NCBI GenBank assembly: GCA_022495995.1
Contig: JAFEMH010003620.1
Location: 1 to 64,000, forward strand
Source of the DNA: Adenophora triphylla var. japonica
Lineage: Eukaryota; Streptophyta; Magnoliopsida; Asterales; Campanulaceae
Direction: 5' to 3'
DNA: 64,000 nt
Positions 52,506-62,733 of this stretch are shown in pieces. A program made the position numbers and the translations under genes. Under the pieces are notes generated by a model. That model was not told where the DNA came from, searched no databases, and saw nothing but the letters and a program-made list of their open reading frames with translations. Within the stretch, counting starts at the first letter, position 1; every line of letters begins with the position of its first letter.

Positions 52506-53089
52506 ATGTGACAATTCCATGCAAAGCAATGTTTTGCGAGAAGGGTTTTTGGCCGTGGCCGAACGTGATAAGTCATGAGTGAGATCAGGCGACAAGAACC
52601 TGGGTCGAGACCAGGCACGCCAGATTAAAGGAAGGCGGTCTCCCGTTTTTCTCGCATAAGATATCAGAAGCGGTTGTCGCAACCTAGAGATGGATTTGTC
52701 TAACTCAGATTAATAGAGTAAGGCTACCTAAAGACCAGCCTCACTCTTTTGAAGGGAGTAGTATGTATATGGGTAAGTTATGACAAAGAAATCTTCAATA
52801 ACTATTGAAGCAAAGTAATGGTGGCGACATCAAGAAGTTGGAACTTTAATAAACCATAAAAGCAAGAATAGAAATGTAGTAAAATGGTGGGATAAAACAT
52901 AAATGTAAAGTCACAAACCGCGATATCCAAAAGATTGTTATAAATGTCAAGACAGGCATAGAAACCGCATCCCGCGGTTAAACAAAATTAAGGAGCAGTT
53001 AATGTTAAGTCGCAAACCGCGACATCCAAAGTAAAAGTAATAAAGACGGGAAGGTAAATTGTTTAATACAGACCAAGTTAAATAAAAGA
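52506..53089. other. Untranslated region between the minisatellites and the antisense gene, element F
   Basis: No coding signal. AAACCGCGATATCCAAA (52915) and AAACCGCGACATCCAAA (53012) form a short direct repeat. It would hold the 3' end of the antisense transcript. Confidence 0.45.
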
Positions 53090-56051
53090 TTATTTCAGAA
53101 AAATAAATTGTTCAAGAAGCTGGACTATCTTGATTGTGAGCGCAGCTTGGGCGGCCTCCCTAGCGGCCTTATGAGCTGTTGCCTTCTCGCCAATCCAATC
53201 GGTCCAAAGAGATATTACATCGGGGTTGGCTAAGGCAGGAACGTTCCAAACAGGCTTACCAAGAAGTTTATCTTCAGCAGCTAGTTCGGCGAGCTCATCT
53301 TTATCATACGGGACCAAGCTATGACCCAAGCGACTAAAATCGCTAAACATGGTTTCAGAACCCCATTTAGCAATCAAGTCAGGAGTGATAGCTGGGATGT
53401 CGCCAGAACTTGCCGCCGCGGCACGCATGCATTGGATGAGAGCTTTGTCGTATAAGTCCATCGCATCTGCCTCAGCTTTGATTTTGTTGGCAGCAATGGT
53501 AGTTTGGAGTTCCGCGATCACAGTCTTGTTATCAAGATCGCTCTTTACTGAGGCCGCCAAATCTGCCGACAAAAGTTTATGTTGCTCTTCAAACTTGATC
53601 TTTTGTGCCTCCATCTCGCGCCGGAGGTCTTTCTCAACTTGGGCGAGCTTGGCTTTTTCCTCTTGAAGGGCAGCAATGTATTGTTCACGGTCCTGGAATT
53701 TCTTTTTAGTGTTATCCCGCTCAGACCTAACCCACTTCAGCTCTCCCTCACGGCTTTCCAACTCAAGAGAAGTTTTGCTGCAACGATTCCTTAGCCTGTA
53801 AAGTATACTTGAAAGCTGTGAAAATTGAGATGAAGTTAAAACAAAAGCGAAATGAAACGAAAAAGAAGCAAAAAAAGTATAACCTACCCCTGCAATATGA
53901 AAGCCCGCGTCATTGGCGGCATAGTCCTCATTCAGGCCTTCATATTCTCTAACTCGCTCTGGGACACAGGATCGTTGAATGATGCCGCCTCCTAGCATTC
54001 TGTAGTCTTGGTTGGCTGAGCGGAGGTCCAAATTTGGAAGATCGGGGACTTCACCAATCTCGGTGCTCAGAGCAAGAAGATTAGCATGATCAGTGGGCAT
54101 CTTGAAGCCCGCCGTCAACCAACTAGCGAGCTTGGCCTCAGAGGGTCCAGCGTCAACAGATAATTGTTCAGTATGCTCGGAAGTTTCCTCTTCAGTTACG
54201 CGAGATCGTTTATGTGGTCGGGAAGGGGGACTTTGCAAATTGCCGGTTGAATCGGTTGCCGCAGCGACATTGGTGGTTATGGGTTCATTAGCTGAAATAT
54301 TCAGAGGCTCAATATCATCCTCGTCCCTCAGGTTGAGGCCAGTTCTGCGAGCTGGAGTCTTTGTTTTGGACGGTTTTCGAGATTTGGAGGCAACGGCTTT
54401 CCCGGCAGCTTTCTCGGCGGCAGCAGCAACCCTTTCGCGGGCAATAGCATCGGAGTCGTTGCCATGAGCTGAGGTAGGTATGACCTTCTCGGTAGATTGA
54501 CTAAGGGCTGCTTGGCGGGTTTCGGCCAACCTTTTGCGGCGGCCATCCAGGTTAGAAAGAGCATCACGACGTTGAGCTAGCGACATATTCCTGAATTCTG
54601 CGAAAAGAAAAAGGAAATCATTATGATGATGAGAGGGCATGTTTTAGATAATAGGAAAATAAAAAATGGAGTTAAAGGCGAGAACTCATACTGTATACTT
54701 TGTACAAAGCTTTACAACAATGATCAACTCGCTGACATGTCCCACATTCTGATCCAAAGCAGTCTTTAGAATGGAGGTCCCAGCAGGGACAAGGAGTATG
54801 AATGATGGTTATGCGGGACTCATCAGTTGGGAAATAAAAATCAGGGAAGCCCGATTCCCGCAGAAGAGCTTGGTTGGAAAGAATATCTCGCCATGAAAAG
54901 AGAGCTAGGCCGGTATCTGATGCGTCGGCTAGGACTTGAAGGATTCGATCTTTGAGGCGAGAATCCCCAGAAATTAAGGCTTTCTTGGTTTCAATTTTTG
55001 GGTTTATCTCTGTTAAGTCGCCACCATCATGCGACCATCCAATGCGAGAAGTGATCAGAAGCAGTTTAGATTGCCAGTTGTGTACCTTGCCGGGAAGGGG
55101 AGTGAGGATCTTAGTTTTGCCATATTTTATGGATAGACGTTTCTCAGTAATACCTTCACGCTGGGAGACGGAGGTATAGCCGTCGAAAAAGTGAACAAAC
55201 AGGGGTAGAGAAGGTTCATGTTTTAGGGCCCTACATATAACAATATAACTCACTAAAATTCGGAAAGCGTTGGGATGAAGGTCCACAATGGCGGCTTGAG
55301 CTTGGTGAAGGAAGGTGGAAATAAATGGATCCAGGGGGAGTCTAAGCTCGGCCTCAAATTGCGAGACATACGCAATAACCCCGTCGGTCCGTTGTCGCAT
55401 TACGGCAAGATTTTCATCGTCATTGTAAGGCTCGATGCGGTAAATGTTATGATTTATGCCAAATTTTGTGTGTAAAGGGGTTTGAAGGTTGGAAGAAGAA
55501 GTACTGGTTGTCGCAATGTCGGCAACATTAAGTTGTTCAGAAGAAACATGGGTGCGAGGAGATGTCCCCGCGGCAAGAGTATCTGATACGTCATGGCTGG
55601 AAGAAGAATGGGCAGAAGACATGTCGCTTTCCTTGCTAGAACTAGATCTAACCTGTTTAGAGAAGCGACGACTACGTAAATCGGGAGCCGCGGGACAGTT
55701 AGTATCAGAGAAATCAGAATCAAAGCGGGAATGGTAGAAAGAGCAAATATGCGAGCATAGTTCAAATGTGTTATGAAAGGTTTGCATTGGGGCAGACTTA
55801 GGCAAAAAGAGGGGACCCCTAATTTCTAAAGTACTAAGAACGGCGGCGTCAGCATCATGTCGCATAAGCATGAAGTTAAGATCCTCGCGCGGGATCCTAG
55901 CCCATGTCCCCACTTCAACCCTATAGTATCCCCCCGTGTGTAAACTTTGGCCAAATCTAATGGCCCGAGTGCAACACTTGGTTCTCGCCATTACGCGAGA
56001 TAGCAAAGCCAAAAGTAAAGAGCGGAAATTGAAGAAAAGGCGAGAAATCAA
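53090..56051 (-). CDS. Antisense gene of element F, three exons, intact (Transposase_28-like)
   Basis: Predicted exons on the minus strand: 56051-54692, 54597-53888 and 53815-53090, 2796 bases, 931 codons plus stop, no break. Introns of 94 and 72 bp have GTATGAG..TTTTCGCAG and GTAGGTT..TTTTCACAG ends and keep the frame. Residues 230-295 (AELRLPLDPFISTFLHQAQA and NAFRILVSYIVICRALKHEP) match the pattern of the plant family annotated as putative gypsy-type transposon (Transposase_28, PF04195) as I remember it. Residues 410-450 are Cys-rich. Exon 2 is basic and low in complexity (KSRKPSKTKTPARR; PHKRSRV), a likely nuclear signal, and exon 3 is a coiled coil (LELESREGELKWVRSERDN; EEKAKLAQVEKDLRREMEAQ). 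The alternative start at residue 21 (MARTKCC) is equally plausible. Function unknown. It runs convergent to pol. Confidence 0.8.
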
Positions 56052-56653
56052 GCAAGTACCTGGAAACGCGTGACAGGACGGACGGAGACGATGAATGTGG
56101 CCGGAAAACAGCCGGAATCTTCAAAGATATGAAGAAAATGGTTAAAATCACACCCAGGAAGCTTTAAATCAAAGAATCGTGACCTTAAAAGTGAGTATTT
56201 CAAAGAAATAAAGAAAATGAACGGTATAATCTGTGGGGAAAAGGGGGTTTTTTCTCAGATAAGGTTCGCCGGAAAATAGAGAGAAAACGGAGGACGGAGT
56301 AACTGGAAAATGAAAAGTGTGAGACTAGGGACTGACCTTAGCACCGTGAAGACGAAGAGGCGAAGTGGAGACGAAGAGACGTTCGAAATTTCTTAAGGAA
56401 AATGACGATTCGAATTTTTTAAATTTCCCTCTCCTTTAATGTGGTTATTTAAAGGGAGGCACGAAAATCGAGGCGTTGTACGGCCCTAACCAACCGCCCC
56501 AACCCATCAACCCTACCTTGACACGTGGCCTTGTGTGTGTCAGTTAAAATCCTAATCTCGCCCTAGAGGCTATGGCGGGATTATGATCTCGAGCCTCGTG
56601 ATGAATTTCTCGCCTGGATCATAAATAATCCAGGTCTCGACATTGGGGGCTTC
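56052..56653 (-). other. Probable promoter and 5' UTR of the antisense gene, and 3' end of element F
   Basis: No gene. The antisense transcript should start here. On the plus strand ATTGGGGGCTTC just before 56654 is the polypurine tract of element F. 56430-56530 is rich in CCAACC/CCCTAA-like phrases. Confidence 0.5.
56641..56653 (+). promoter_or_regulatory. Polypurine tract of element F
   Basis: CATTGGGGGCTTC immediately before the 3' LTR start TGATGC. Confidence 0.7.
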
Positions 56654-57365
56654 TGATGCGATATAGAAAAATTGGATTGGGCCCAAAGGGATTTATGGGC
56701 CCAATATCTCTTAAGGGGCCCAGTAAGTAAAGATAAGGGCCCCAACGACGGGAACACAGATGCGAGAAAGGACCATCCCGCCAAGTGGCACGCGAGTAAA
56801 TAAGATAAGATTGACACTCCGGTGAAATAGGCGTGTAACGGAACCCTATGGCGGGAATCAGTGTGGTCTACATCACTAAGGTAGGTCGCGGTGTCGGCAT
56901 GACCGCTTGGCTAGGGGTTGTCGCCACTTGGTTTAGTTGTCGCCTACGACTTGAACCCCCTTTTATCCCGTCTTTGTAGAAAATGGCTAACTGTAGCTTG
57001 ATGTGACAAGCCCAACAGTGAAATCCCACTAAGTGAAGGTGGTTGGAGACCCTTGATGGATGATTGACAAGTGTCCCCCATGTGCAAGGCACATGGGGGC
57101 TTGGGGGTATAAACTAGAGGATATGGTTCATTTGCATGGTAAGCCTCTCTCTCCTCTCTTAGCACTATCTCTCTCTAGGGTTTCCATTGTTTTACTTGAT
57201 TTGAGCTACTAATCTTACTCTCACACCGGAGGGGGTTCGCTGGAGACACCCCCGGCCTAGTTAACGTTCTTGCATGTGTGTAGGAGGTTGATCAAAGGAG
57301 GAGAAGCCGAAGTATCCAACCAATTTCAGTTCCTGTGCAACCATATAATTTTCATGGCAGCATCA
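56654..57365 (+). repeat. 3' LTR of element F (712 bp)
   Basis: TGATGC..GCATCA with a perfect 6-bp terminal inverted repeat. About eight differences from the 5' copy by eye. Confidence 0.93.
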
Positions 57366-58432
57366 AGGATACTGTGGTCCGGTGATTCTGATGAGACAGG
57401 GATTAGGGGCTTGGTGGCCCATTGATCCTTGAGTGAGAAATGGATTTGTGGGAGCTGTGTTAGGAGCAGCTGAACTAGCATCATTCTGTTGTCCCGAACC
57501 AAACTGTGGTGGCATCCCAAACTGTTGCTGTGGCACTCTAAACTGTTGTTGTGAAGGTCCGGCTTGATCGTTTCCGAACTGGGACGGGATCCCAATTTGT
57601 TGTGGCATTCCGAGATATCCCCAACCATGAGAAGACATTCCATACTGATTTCATCCCCACTGAGGAACTGGGAACTGATTCATCCCGTCAGGCTGCATGG
57701 ATCCAGTGGTCTGTAGTTGGGGGGCTGGCTGACCCAAAGATCGAGGAGATAGTACCATAGGAGGCTGGTGGTGGCATCACAGAGTAGCTGGGCGGCGAGA
57801 GTGGGATTGGGGTTTGCTGTCCCGTTGAGGCGGTCATGAAGGGATCTTGTGAGACTTGTGCGGTGCGGGGGGCTAGTTTGTCTTGAAGCAGGGTTCTTTG
57901 TCGAGGCATTCCAAGCTAGGGGCCGAGAAGTTCAAAGCGATCCATAGTTGACCGCCGTCCCAAACCCAACCGAGAAGTCATACCAAGCCGATGTAACCGA
58001 GAAGCCCCTGACTGATCTGTACCGAGCTGCTGAGGTATACCAAACTGCTGCGACATACCGAGCTGACCCCAACTGCATTGAGGCACACCATACTGGCCCA
58101 AATAGGACTGAATTCAATTTGTTTCCCCAAACGACTGTCCCAGACTGAACTGCGAATGTATACCAGACCGAGGCTGAAAGGATGGCTGATTCACAGGTTG
58201 AGAAGAGTGTGGCCCGGTGGAGGTTCCATGTTAGGAAGGCGGTGGCATTCGGCGGTAGTCTGTCTGGCCAAGATAGGGATGGGGATCCTCTTCCTCTTCT
58301 ACCGTGAAAGTCCCATCGGGGTTGAGGGCAATCGTCAAACCAAAATTCCTGACACCTTCCAAGGATGAACATCGAAACCTCATTCTGATTGGCACAAGGA
58401 GTTTTATGGACTCGGATTCCAATATTAGCCAT
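57366..58432 (-). pseudogene. Gag of element G, N-terminal half
   Basis: Minus strand: SSLEGVRNFGLTIALNPDGT and EEEEDPHPYLGQTDYRRMPP at 58231-58380 (the Gag N-terminus also seen in A and D), then a Pro/Gln/Gly-rich region (QQFGMPPQFGSGQQ; MPQQIGIPSQFGN) with tandem GxPQQF-type repeats down to 57366. Frame breaks occur near 58230, 57920 and 57660. It continues at 43866 beyond element F. Confidence 0.7.
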
Positions 58433-60676
58433 AGAAATATGATGAATCTCTGGCCCTGGTTAAAATTCCGTCCTCATCAAAGAACTGCACTTGACAAGCC
58501 CATGACCAACATGGCGATCAAATCTCACTTTGCTTGGCGGAGCCTTGGTCTGAAGAGATGTGTTTGCGAAGTCTTGATTTTGAAGAAGTGACTTGATAAA
58601 GCCTCAGTCTCATGATTGTGAATCTGACACAATTAGAGAGGCTTCAACCTGGTAGGCATTGCAGACTGATACTGAAATGAGTCTAAACAAAGACCCAACC
58701 CATCTTGTAGCAAAGTGAAGAACCAACGTGGACCCGGCGTGACCAGAGAAGCCCCACTCTAAAGAAATGGCTTGACGAAAGTCCTCCCTTAAAGAGCACA
58801 GTGCAGCTCTAATGCAAATTGAATTGTCATGTAGCAAAAGAGGCAACCCATCCTTCTATATTTACTTTATTATTTTCTTTAGTCAATTAGTCAACCGGAA
58901 GAAAATGTAAAAGAAAGACAATTTAGGAATGTATACCTGCAGGGGCATATTTTCGAAAAGTGGGGATGAATCCCCGATTTGTATTATTTGATGGCCTCAT
59001 TTGATGAAGGCACAAAAGAACTTGCTTTGGGTTTGACTCTTTTGAGAGAGCATACGTGTAGAAAGGTTTGTAAAAGTGTATGGAAGCCCCTGCTGACAGA
59101 AAATTAGTGTTTAGCTCTATTTTTCCTATAATGTAGAAAAAGAAGACTTGTCGAGACATCTGAAAACATGTTTTATTCAAAATGATCACAAGATTGCTTA
59201 AAACCCTTTATTAATGTTCAGGTTATTCAAACCCCTAATCTCGATATGAACAAACATTTTGATTAATCATGAGGAGAAAGTCGACCAATACCAAGGGTAA
59301 AGTTGGCGAATTGTGAAGAAAGATTGTGTATAGGAGAGGCTATTGATGAGACCGAATTTTCTTGGGATTTGGATGTGTTTATGACCGGACCATTTCTGGT
59401 TGCCTACGTTCCCCTTATTATAAGGAGCTCAGGTCGCCGTAGTTCGGGCTCGAACTGTGTTTGGCTTTGGGAAAGGGTATGAACATTTGTGGACCATTTG
59501 GTGAAAAAGGCTCGGATGGGAAGCTTGGATGATAAGGTACGAGCCTTGAGATGTTCCTTGACAAGTCGTTTTTTGACGGCTTCTTCCGTGATTTCATTGC
59601 TTCTTGATCATCATCCTTCATCGGGGAAGAAAGATTTTGAATGCAGCTTAAGGGCTTATGATGTGTTTTTTTCGTTGTTTTAACTGATCCCTTGTTGTCG
59701 ACAACTTTCGTTCTTCGGGCTTTAATTTTGCCCATATGTCAAGCCTCTGATCGGCGGTGCTGGGCCCTTGGCCTCATTTTTTTTTTTTTGAAGTTTTTGT
59801 TTTTTTTTATGTGAAGCTTTTGCTTGAGCCCCCCCCCCCTTTTTTTTAAGCACTTGAGGACGAAGGCAAGCCTCTGCTTGAACTTTCTTGATGCACGGGA
59901 GGCGGAGGCAAGCCCCTGGTTTTTTGCCGACATGGGGTCAATCTTCCGATGCTGAGTGACCTTTTGTTGTTCTTCGATGCTGCCGCCATCGTTGACTTGG
60001 TCAAGGTTATGATGGGGACATGTTTTGGAAAGTGTATGGCTTGATGGAGGCCTTTGTGTGGTAAGGAAAGTGTATAGGGAGGGAATTAGTTGACTTTCTC
60101 GCACCAATTAATTAAAATCTTAATCATTTCCAGAGATTATTTGTTGAGCAATGCGAGTGATCATTTAAAATAAAACCATTTCATTAAATGTAATGTAGGT
60201 GTGCAAATAATGTCTCAAGTCTAGCGAGAAAAGAAAAAGACTCTTTTATAGAAAATTTTAAGATTAACTACAATGTCCAGGGAGGACTTGATTGAACGAA
60301 GAAAGTACTAGAACCTACGAAGGTTGACTAAAAGACTGTTTTAATATTAAAGGATGGGTAGCCCCTAGTCTAGCTACTCTTTGTTGTTGGACCACGTCTC
60401 TACCCTTCAGCATTGGAAGCAAATTCCTCATGAAGCTATGACAGACTATGCTCGCCTTTGGTAACTTCAGGAATTCCCCGCTCACCGGCCCTGACGGTTG
60501 CCTTATCTGTCATTAGATCGAGAGTTCAAGACACTTCACCAAATCCGGCCATGGTCACATGCTTGTTGCCGTCAAACCAGCCATTCTCCACATTTGTTGC
60601 GACTACATCATCTGGCTTGGAGCTTGAATCATAAAACTCAATCATGTTTACACTCGTGTTATTTGGGAAATGATCA
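58433..60676 (-). other. Leader of element G joined to the 3' region of element D
   Basis: No gene is recognised. 58433-58930 looks like 5' leader of G. 59395-59450 (GGTTGCCTACGTTCCCC..AGGAGCTCAGGTCGCCGTAGTTC) is the block that follows pol in A and B, so D's 3' region starts near 58930 and its pol is deleted. Homopolymer runs (C11 at 59830, T9-T11) and repeated GGCAAGCC-CTG phrases lie at 59780-59930. The exact boundary is uncertain. Confidence 0.4.
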
Positions 60677-62733
60677 TCAAGTGTGGTTGAGATTACTGAG
60701 GCGCTCGAGTTTGCCCTTCTTAATTAACCCCTGAATTGCCTTTCTCAAAGCTGTACAGTTGTCGGTTACATGACCGTGATACTGGTGGAAAGCACAATGC
60801 TTAGTGGTGTCCAAAGGGATTTTGGGATCCTTGGGCTGATAGTTTCTCATGGGTTCGAGGAGACCCTGCTTTAACAAGCTATTTAAAACTTTGCTTAAGG
60901 GAACACCCAAATCCTCGGGATGTGGTTTCTTCTTTGGGGGAGAATAAACTCTTAGTGCTCTTTGATTCGAGATTTGGTCATTGACTTGGTCACCATTCTG
61001 AACAGGGTTTACCGGTTTTGGTCCATTTGGGCGCTCAAGCTTGCCTGCTTCGATTAACCCTTGAACCGCTCTCTTCAAGACCGTGCAGCCGTCGGTTGTG
61101 TGGCCATAATGATTATGGAAGGCGCAGTGCTTACTCATGTCTAGGAGTGCATTTGAGCTCCTTGGATGGTAGTCCCTGAGAGGCTCCAAAAGGCCTTCCT
61201 TTACTAAACCCTTGAAAATTAAACCCATGGGCATCCCAAAATCATCAAAATGTTCTCGTTGCCTTAGAGGACCACCATTTCTTGGTTGCTTTTGGATGCC
61301 GTCAATTGTACACAATGCCTTTTTTCCTTTAATGGATGTTGCAGCCGTGTTGGAAGGGTAAGGTTTATAGCGGTGAGACATGTTCCGACCCGTAGTGCTT
61401 CCCCGTGCACGAACCCTTTTGATGTAACCATCGATGTAAGCATCGAGATTTGACTTTTGGTAAAACTCATTCGTGTCGGATACACAAGATTGGTACGGTG
61501 AGACGGCCCGAGTCGAGCGATCGTCGATACTCTCGTTGCTAGGCTTTTTTTGTACCTTCTTAATTGGTTCTACCAATGATCCGTTGGACGAGTCAATAGG
61601 AACACTAGGACTGCACGACCCCGCCACAAGATTGGCGTTAGTAAATGAAACCATAGTAGAAAGTACTCTGGTGGGAGGGATGACAGTCTGAGCATTAAAA
61701 TCGTGACCGTAACCCTCCTCATAAAGCCTGGCAGTTGCCGAAGATGAGGATATATGGCTCGTAATGGGTGGATACCAGGGAGCAGTGAGTGTTGATCCAA
61801 AAGGCTGCTGAAGACATGAGGTTTGAGGCATCGTAATAGTAGGATCGAATGTGTCTTGACCACACTGAGGAACGTGACTACAAGGGTAATGTGTATACTG
61901 TACTTGATGAAAGGTGAGCACTTGCGTAATGTACCGGAGTGGAGAATTTGATGAAGAACATTTGACCTTGTCGAACTTCCCAACCGGAGGGGCGGGGTAG
62001 AGCTTGGAGGATATTGTGAATACGGTGAGCCTGATGAAGTGGTGATAAAAGTCTGGTGGCCCATGTGATCTTGCAGTATCATAGGGGCAAGTGTGCTTCG
62101 AGAATCGGGAGGAAGCAAGCCGGCCCTCTCGAACCATGGAGCCTCGAGAAGCGAACCGTCCCATTCCGAGATGATGACCCGAACTGCATCGATGTTGTGA
62201 AGTAGTAAACCGACCCCTTCCAAGTTGATGACCCGAACTGCATCGATGTTGTGAAGTAGTAAACCGACCCCTTCCAATCAGGGCGAAAGCCAACCGATTC
62301 AATCCCGGTGGTGAGACCCGAGAGGCACCGGGGTAGGTTGACCTAGATCGGACCGTTGAGGAGTATCGAGTCGTAGGTGCCGAGATGTACCGAATCGACC
62401 AATTCCTGCATCGATGGCCCGGGCCGACCGAGGTTTTGGAGTAGCGAATCGACCCATTCCAAGCCGCGGCGTAAATGCATCGATTGAAACCCAAAGGTGA
62501 AAACCGAGAGGCGCCGGGGAAGTTGACCAAGATCGATATGATGAGGCCGAGAGACAGCCGAGTGATAGGTCGGGGATGCTTGGCCCATTAGTAGTTCCAC
62601 ACGAAAGGGAACAGGGCGTTTGACGGTAGTTGGCATGTCCGGGAGGGTAATTAGCTCCAATCTTCGCATCAACCGTAAAGGTTCCATTAGGGTTGCTAAC
62701 AATTGCTAGCCCCTGGGTTCTGATACTTTCCAA
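60677..62733 (-). CDS. Gag of element D, long open frame with two knuckle modules
   Basis: Open for 617 codons from 62530 to 60677; the true N-terminus (MESIRTQGLAIVSNPNGTFTVD, 62660-62733) is in another frame, so there is at least one frameshift near 62530. The middle is Ser/Thr/Pro-rich and degenerate; the usual Gag core is not recognisable. The C-terminus has two copies of one module: FDDFGMPMGLIFKGLVKEGLLE..MSKHCAFHNHYGHTTDGCTVLKRAVQGLIEAGKLERP (about 61030-61250) and EDLGVPLSKVLNSLLKQGLLE..TTKHCAFHQYHGHVTDNCTALRKAIQGLIKKGKLERL (about 60690-60930). Each has C-x2-H-x4-GH-x4-C. It ends near the deletion of pol, so it is a remnant. Confidence 0.65.
62172..62279. repeat. 54-bp tandem duplication inside gag of element D
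   Basis: TGATGACCCGAACTGCATCG and the rest of the unit are repeated once after exactly 54 bases (18 codons); a decayed third copy may lie at 62430-62480. Confidence 0.85.

Larger units (their letters stand above)
43867..57365 (+). mobile_element. Element F: 13.5-kb Tat-type retrotransposon with intact antisense gene
   Basis: Plus strand: LTR, PBS, gag, knuckle, protease, RT, RNase H, second RNase H, integrase, two minisatellites, a three-exon antisense gene, polypurine tract, LTR. The LTRs (712 bp each) differ at about eight positions by eye, about 1.1%. It lies inside the gag of element G. Terminal bases are TGATGC..GCATCA in the 3' copy; the 5' copy begins GGATGC, so its first base is changed. 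No clean target duplication is visible: the right flank is AGGAT and the left flank ends near CCGGAT. Pol is broken at about seven places. Confidence 0.9.

Noticed and set aside
51715..52524. 269-codon minus frame and 96-codon plus frame in the element F minisatellites as protein genes
   Set aside because: Periods of 30 and 36 bp keep any stop-free frame open on both strands; composition is pure repeat and there is no start context or domain.
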